A stretch of 13,641 nt of DNA from an uncultured Anaerovibrio sp. (lineage in GTDB: Bacteria; Bacillota; Negativicutes; Selenomonadales; Selenomonadaceae), in NCBI GenBank assembly GCA_902785445.1, contig CACZYN010000021.1:1-13641 (forward strand), given 5' to 3'. The position numbers and the translations under genes were made by a program. A model generated the notes under the pieces. The model saw only the letters and a list, made by a program, of their open reading frames with translations. It ran no database searches and was not told the origin of the DNA. This document shows, piece by piece, positions 11,381 through 13,641 of this stretch. Each line of letters starts with the position of its first letter. The stretch's first letter is position 1.

Positions 11381-12838
11381 CTACCAGCGTTGGTTAAGTA
11401 AATGATTTCGGCCGCTGTATATCAAAAGCAAAAAAGCGAAGAAATCAATTTTTCCTAAAATCATCAAAAAACAACAAAATAGCTTGACCACAGCGGGCAG
11501 GGCTACCAGGGTAGCACTGTCGGTGTGGAAGAACATAATGGCACCAGTACTGGTGAGACAACCCAAGACGATTTCCATGGATTGTTGCATATTCAATCCA
11601 GCAGCTGAAATAACCAGAATGGAAAATACAATAGTAACAATGACGATGAAGAAAAAGCCCAGGATACGGTTAATCAGAGCTGGTGGCACGATTTCCCCAT
11701 CGATTTTGGAGGTCATGATAATATCCGGGTGAATGGTGCGGGTAAGCTCGTTGGCGCAGCTTTTAAATAAAATCATCAGTCGGAGGATTTTAAAACCACC
11801 AGCCAAAGATCCAATGCAGCCACCGACCACAGCAACCAATATCAGTATTAGCTTGTCAAAATCGCTCCAAGCCAAAACTTCCATAGGATAGGCACTGATA
11901 GTACCTGCATAAAGAGCCACACTGAAAAAGCCATACCACAAGCTGTCGGCCAAATTATAGTAATGGCAGGAAAAGAGATGGGCGCCAATAATCAATCCCA
12001 GCACTAATATCATCAGGATAAAAAGGCGGGATTCGGTATTTTGGAAATTTTTCTTCAGAATAGAGGTTTTGCGCCGTTTAATGGCTTGCCAATAGATGAT
12101 GACGTTGCAGCCCGCAGCGATTAATCCTAAAGATACTGCAATGGCAAACCAGAAGTTATTATAAAGATAGGTGCCGGAAAAATAACATCCCCCGGTGGAT
12201 ATAATAACCAAGGAGTAATTAACGGCATCATAAAGGTTTAGTCCAGCCAAATAAAAGCAGAGTATACCGCAAATAGTGATAAAGCTGTATATAATCGTGA
12301 GACGGCGGGTGTTTTTCTTTAGACGGCTAAGGGAAATAATACCGGTTTTCAAAGCAACTGGCATGGCGAAGCTGATACCAAAAATACCGCTAATGGCTGG
12401 CAGGACCGTGGCAATAAACATTAGTATCATGCCGCCACCAATCCACTGGGTGAGGCTACGCCATACAATTAGGGCTGGATCATTAAGGTTAATAAGGTTG
12501 GTATAGCCAGTGGTGGTAAAGCCAGAAAGGCTCTCCATAAATGCACTGACACCTGTCAGTTGTCCACTGAGATAATAGGGCAGAGCCCCCGCCATAGATA
12601 TAGCAATCCAAACAGCAAACAAAAAGGCAGCCCCACCGGTTACAGACAAGGAGTCACCATGTTGGGCTGATTTGCCGCGAATAAAGACAGCCGCCAACAA
12701 AGTAATAACCATGGCTTTGCCAAATACCCCAGTGGTGGCGTCAGTTCCAATATATATACTGTAAAATAAGGGAATCAGCATGAGCCCGGCACAATTAAAC
12801 AGGGCTCTGCTAATTAGATATAGGATTAACCGATCCAT
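11381..12838 (-). CDS. Divergent second TrkH-type K+ transporter subunit
   Basis: This 485-residue protein has the TrkH layout but unusual pore loops: SGFTTTGYT (105-113), IISTGGCYFSG, ALYAGTISAYP and LTSTGAIMFF. All four filter glycines seem to be kept, but the third loop has YAGTI where TTGFS is usual and the fourth lacks the Asn of the NAG/NTG-type motif. The loop after the third pore reads GGCIGSLAGGFKILR, with Leu in place of the usual Thr. It is clearly a diverged paralogue of the downstream trkH rather than a recent duplicate. It lies 2 nt from the trkA stop, with AGGAG just before that stop as its ribosome site, and 11 nt before the next trkH. A partner subunit in a mixed TrkH complex, or a pore with altered ion selectivity, are both possible. 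Confidence 0.88.
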   Translation of the reverse strand: MDRLILYLISRALFNCAGLMLIPLFYSIYIGTDATTGVFGKAMVITLLAAVFIRGKSAQHGDSLSVTGGAAFLFAVWIAISMAGALPYYLSGQLTGVSAFMESLSGFTTTGYTNLINLNDPALIVWRSLTQWIGGGMILMFIATVLPAISGIFGISFAMPVALKTGIISLSRLKKNTRRLTIIYSFITICGILCFYLAGLNLYDAVNYSLVIISTGGCYFSGTYLYNNFWFAIAVSLGLIAAGCNVIIYWQAIKRRKTSILKKNFQNTESRLFILMILVLGLIIGAHLFSCHYYNLADSLWYGFFSVALYAGTISAYPMEVLAWSDFDKLILILVAVVGGCIGSLAGGFKILRLMILFKSCANELTRTIHPDIIMTSKIDGEIVPPALINRILGFFFIVIVTIVFSILVISAAGLNMQQSMEIVLGCLTSTGAIMFFHTDSATLVALPAVVKLFCCFLMILGKIDFFAFLLLIYSGRNHLLNQRW

Positions 12839-12840
12839 TT

Positions 12841-13641
12841 TTAGCTCCTGCTAAAATATTTCAAAATCTTGGTAGTGGATTGTTTTTCGGTAATGATAAT
12901 GGCCCGACCGCCGGCCTTTAATACCGTGTTGCCGTTTGGAATCTGGACTTCGCCGTTTTTTACAAAGGCGCATACCAGACAGGATTTTGGCAAATTGGCC
13001 TCCATGAGTTTTTTGTTGCAAACAGGGCTGCCGGTCTGGATAACCACCTCGGTAACCTCGGCCCGGGCATCCTGTAAGAGAGAAACTGCTGAATTTCCCC
13101 GGACAAAGGCCAGAACCTCATTGGCAGCCAAAATCCGCGAGGAAAGGGACACATCTACGCCCAATTCCCGCAGGATGGATTTATAGTCAGTTTTTGCCTG
13201 CCTGATGATGGTCTTTTTTACACCATGATGTTTGCCCAACAGAGCCAGAAGGAAGTTTAGCTTGTCATCATCCGTAAGGCAGATAAGGGCATCAGCTTCG
13301 TTAATTCCTTCCTCCAGCATTTTGTTAATATCTGCCGCATCGGCCCATATGGCCTTGCCGTTATTACGAAATTGGGAGGCAATGAGATGAAGCCGCTCTT
13401 TTTTAGTATCAAATATTTTTACCTTGACTTTCTGCTTGTCCAGCATGCTGGCTACAAATCGTCCCATACGGCCGGCACCTACAACCGTGACCTTTTCCAG
13501 CTTGGAGTTATTTCGTTCCTCCAGATTCTTGCTGAATTGATCAATGTCGGTAGTAAGGCCGATAAAATAGGCATTATCATTTGGCTGGAGACTGTCATCA
13601 CCATGAGGGATAATAATTTCGTGATTGCGGAAAATCATCGC
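12841..13641 (-). CDS. trkA: Trk K+ uptake regulatory subunit TrkA, C-terminal part (5' end outside window)
   Basis: The frame stays open through the right edge of the window; the ATG at 13638 is internal, not the start. The visible 266 residues begin at the end of a first TrkA-C domain (IIIPHGDDSLQPNDNAYFIG). They continue with a second Rossmann RCK domain (VVGAGRMGRFVA, a GxGxxG nucleotide loop, then IFDTKKERL and ADALICLTDDD), and finish with a second TrkA-C domain (SPVCNKKLMEANLPKSCLVCAFVKNG...LKAGGRAII). Two tandem RCK units are typical of full-length TrkA of about 450 residues, so roughly 190 residues are missing. TrkA is a peripheral cytoplasmic ring that gates TrkH in response to NAD(H) and ATP/ADP. 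It heads a trkA-trkH-trkH cluster, with only 2 nt to the next start codon. Confidence 0.93.
   Translation of the reverse strand, partial: AMIFRNHEIIIPHGDDSLQPNDNAYFIGLTTDIDQFSKNLEERNNSKLEKVTVVGAGRMGRFVASMLDKQKVKVKIFDTKKERLHLIASQFRNNGKAIWADAADINKMLEEGINEADALICLTDDDKLNFLLALLGKHHGVKKTIIRQAKTDYKSILRELGVDVSLSSRILAANEVLAFVRGNSAVSLLQDARAEVTEVVIQTGSPVCNKKLMEANLPKSCLVCAFVKNGEVQIPNGNTVLKAGGRAIIITEKQSTTKILKYFSRS

Noticed and set aside
13636..13638. ATG near the right edge as the start of trkA
   Set aside because: The frame remains open to the window edge, and the protein would begin in the middle of a TrkA-C domain; it is an internal methionine of a truncated gene.

Overview
The window looks like chromosomal DNA of a diderm Firmicute (Negativicutes, Selenomonadales-like). 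It pairs Gram-positive-style features (strong AGGAGG ribosome binding sites, a Bacillus-type DeoR regulator, a YitT/DUF2179 protein) with a sedoheptulose-7-phosphate isomerase of the GmhA family, which normally serves LPS heptose synthesis. By eye the base composition is mid-range (somewhat under 50 % GC) with AT-rich intergenic DNA. An Anaerovibrio- or Selenomonas-like host would fit, but that is inference. I see no mobile element, phage, CRISPR array, tRNA or rRNA; it reads as an ordinary housekeeping region with some interesting details.

Left part (1-5040). The 3' end of an O-acetylhomoserine sulfhydrylase (metY) is followed by cysK, so two sulfur-amino-acid genes lie side by side. A convergent YitT/DUF2179 membrane protein comes next, then a secreted glycerophosphodiester phosphodiesterase on the minus strand with a near-consensus promoter and its own terminator. 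A 373-nt AT-rich divergent region separates that gene from a deoR homologue. cysK/yitT and deoR/mutS-like are both convergent pairs. Each junction holds one copy of the same roughly 100-116-bp multi-hairpin repeat (CCTCATCC...GGATGAGG), whose inner helices change sequence but keep base pairing.

Middle part (5039-9045). A membrane-anchored MutS-like ATPase (minus strand) is divergent from a dicarboxylate/amino-acid:cation symporter (plus strand), which has a good promoter and terminator. Then comes an orphan 106-aa small membrane protein with an acidic tail and its own plausible promoter. A bidirectional terminator-like hairpin with an unusual 25-nt loop ends this section.

Right part (9056-13641, all minus strand). 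Reading in the direction of transcription: trkA (cut by the window edge), a divergent trkH paralogue, a second more typical trkH, a 48-aa coiled-coil-like small protein, and gmhA. trkA-trkH-trkH are tightly spaced (2-nt and 11-nt gaps), suggesting one K+ uptake operon with two pore subunits and one RCK regulatory subunit. The 48-aa gene and gmhA form a second small unit with a probable -10 element of their own.

The items most worth a second look are the covarying twin repeat element, the DeoR homologue whose Schiff-base lysine position is glutamate, the symporter with NMNGN in place of the NMDGT motif, the tandem non-identical TrkH pair, and the membrane-bound MutS-like ATPase.
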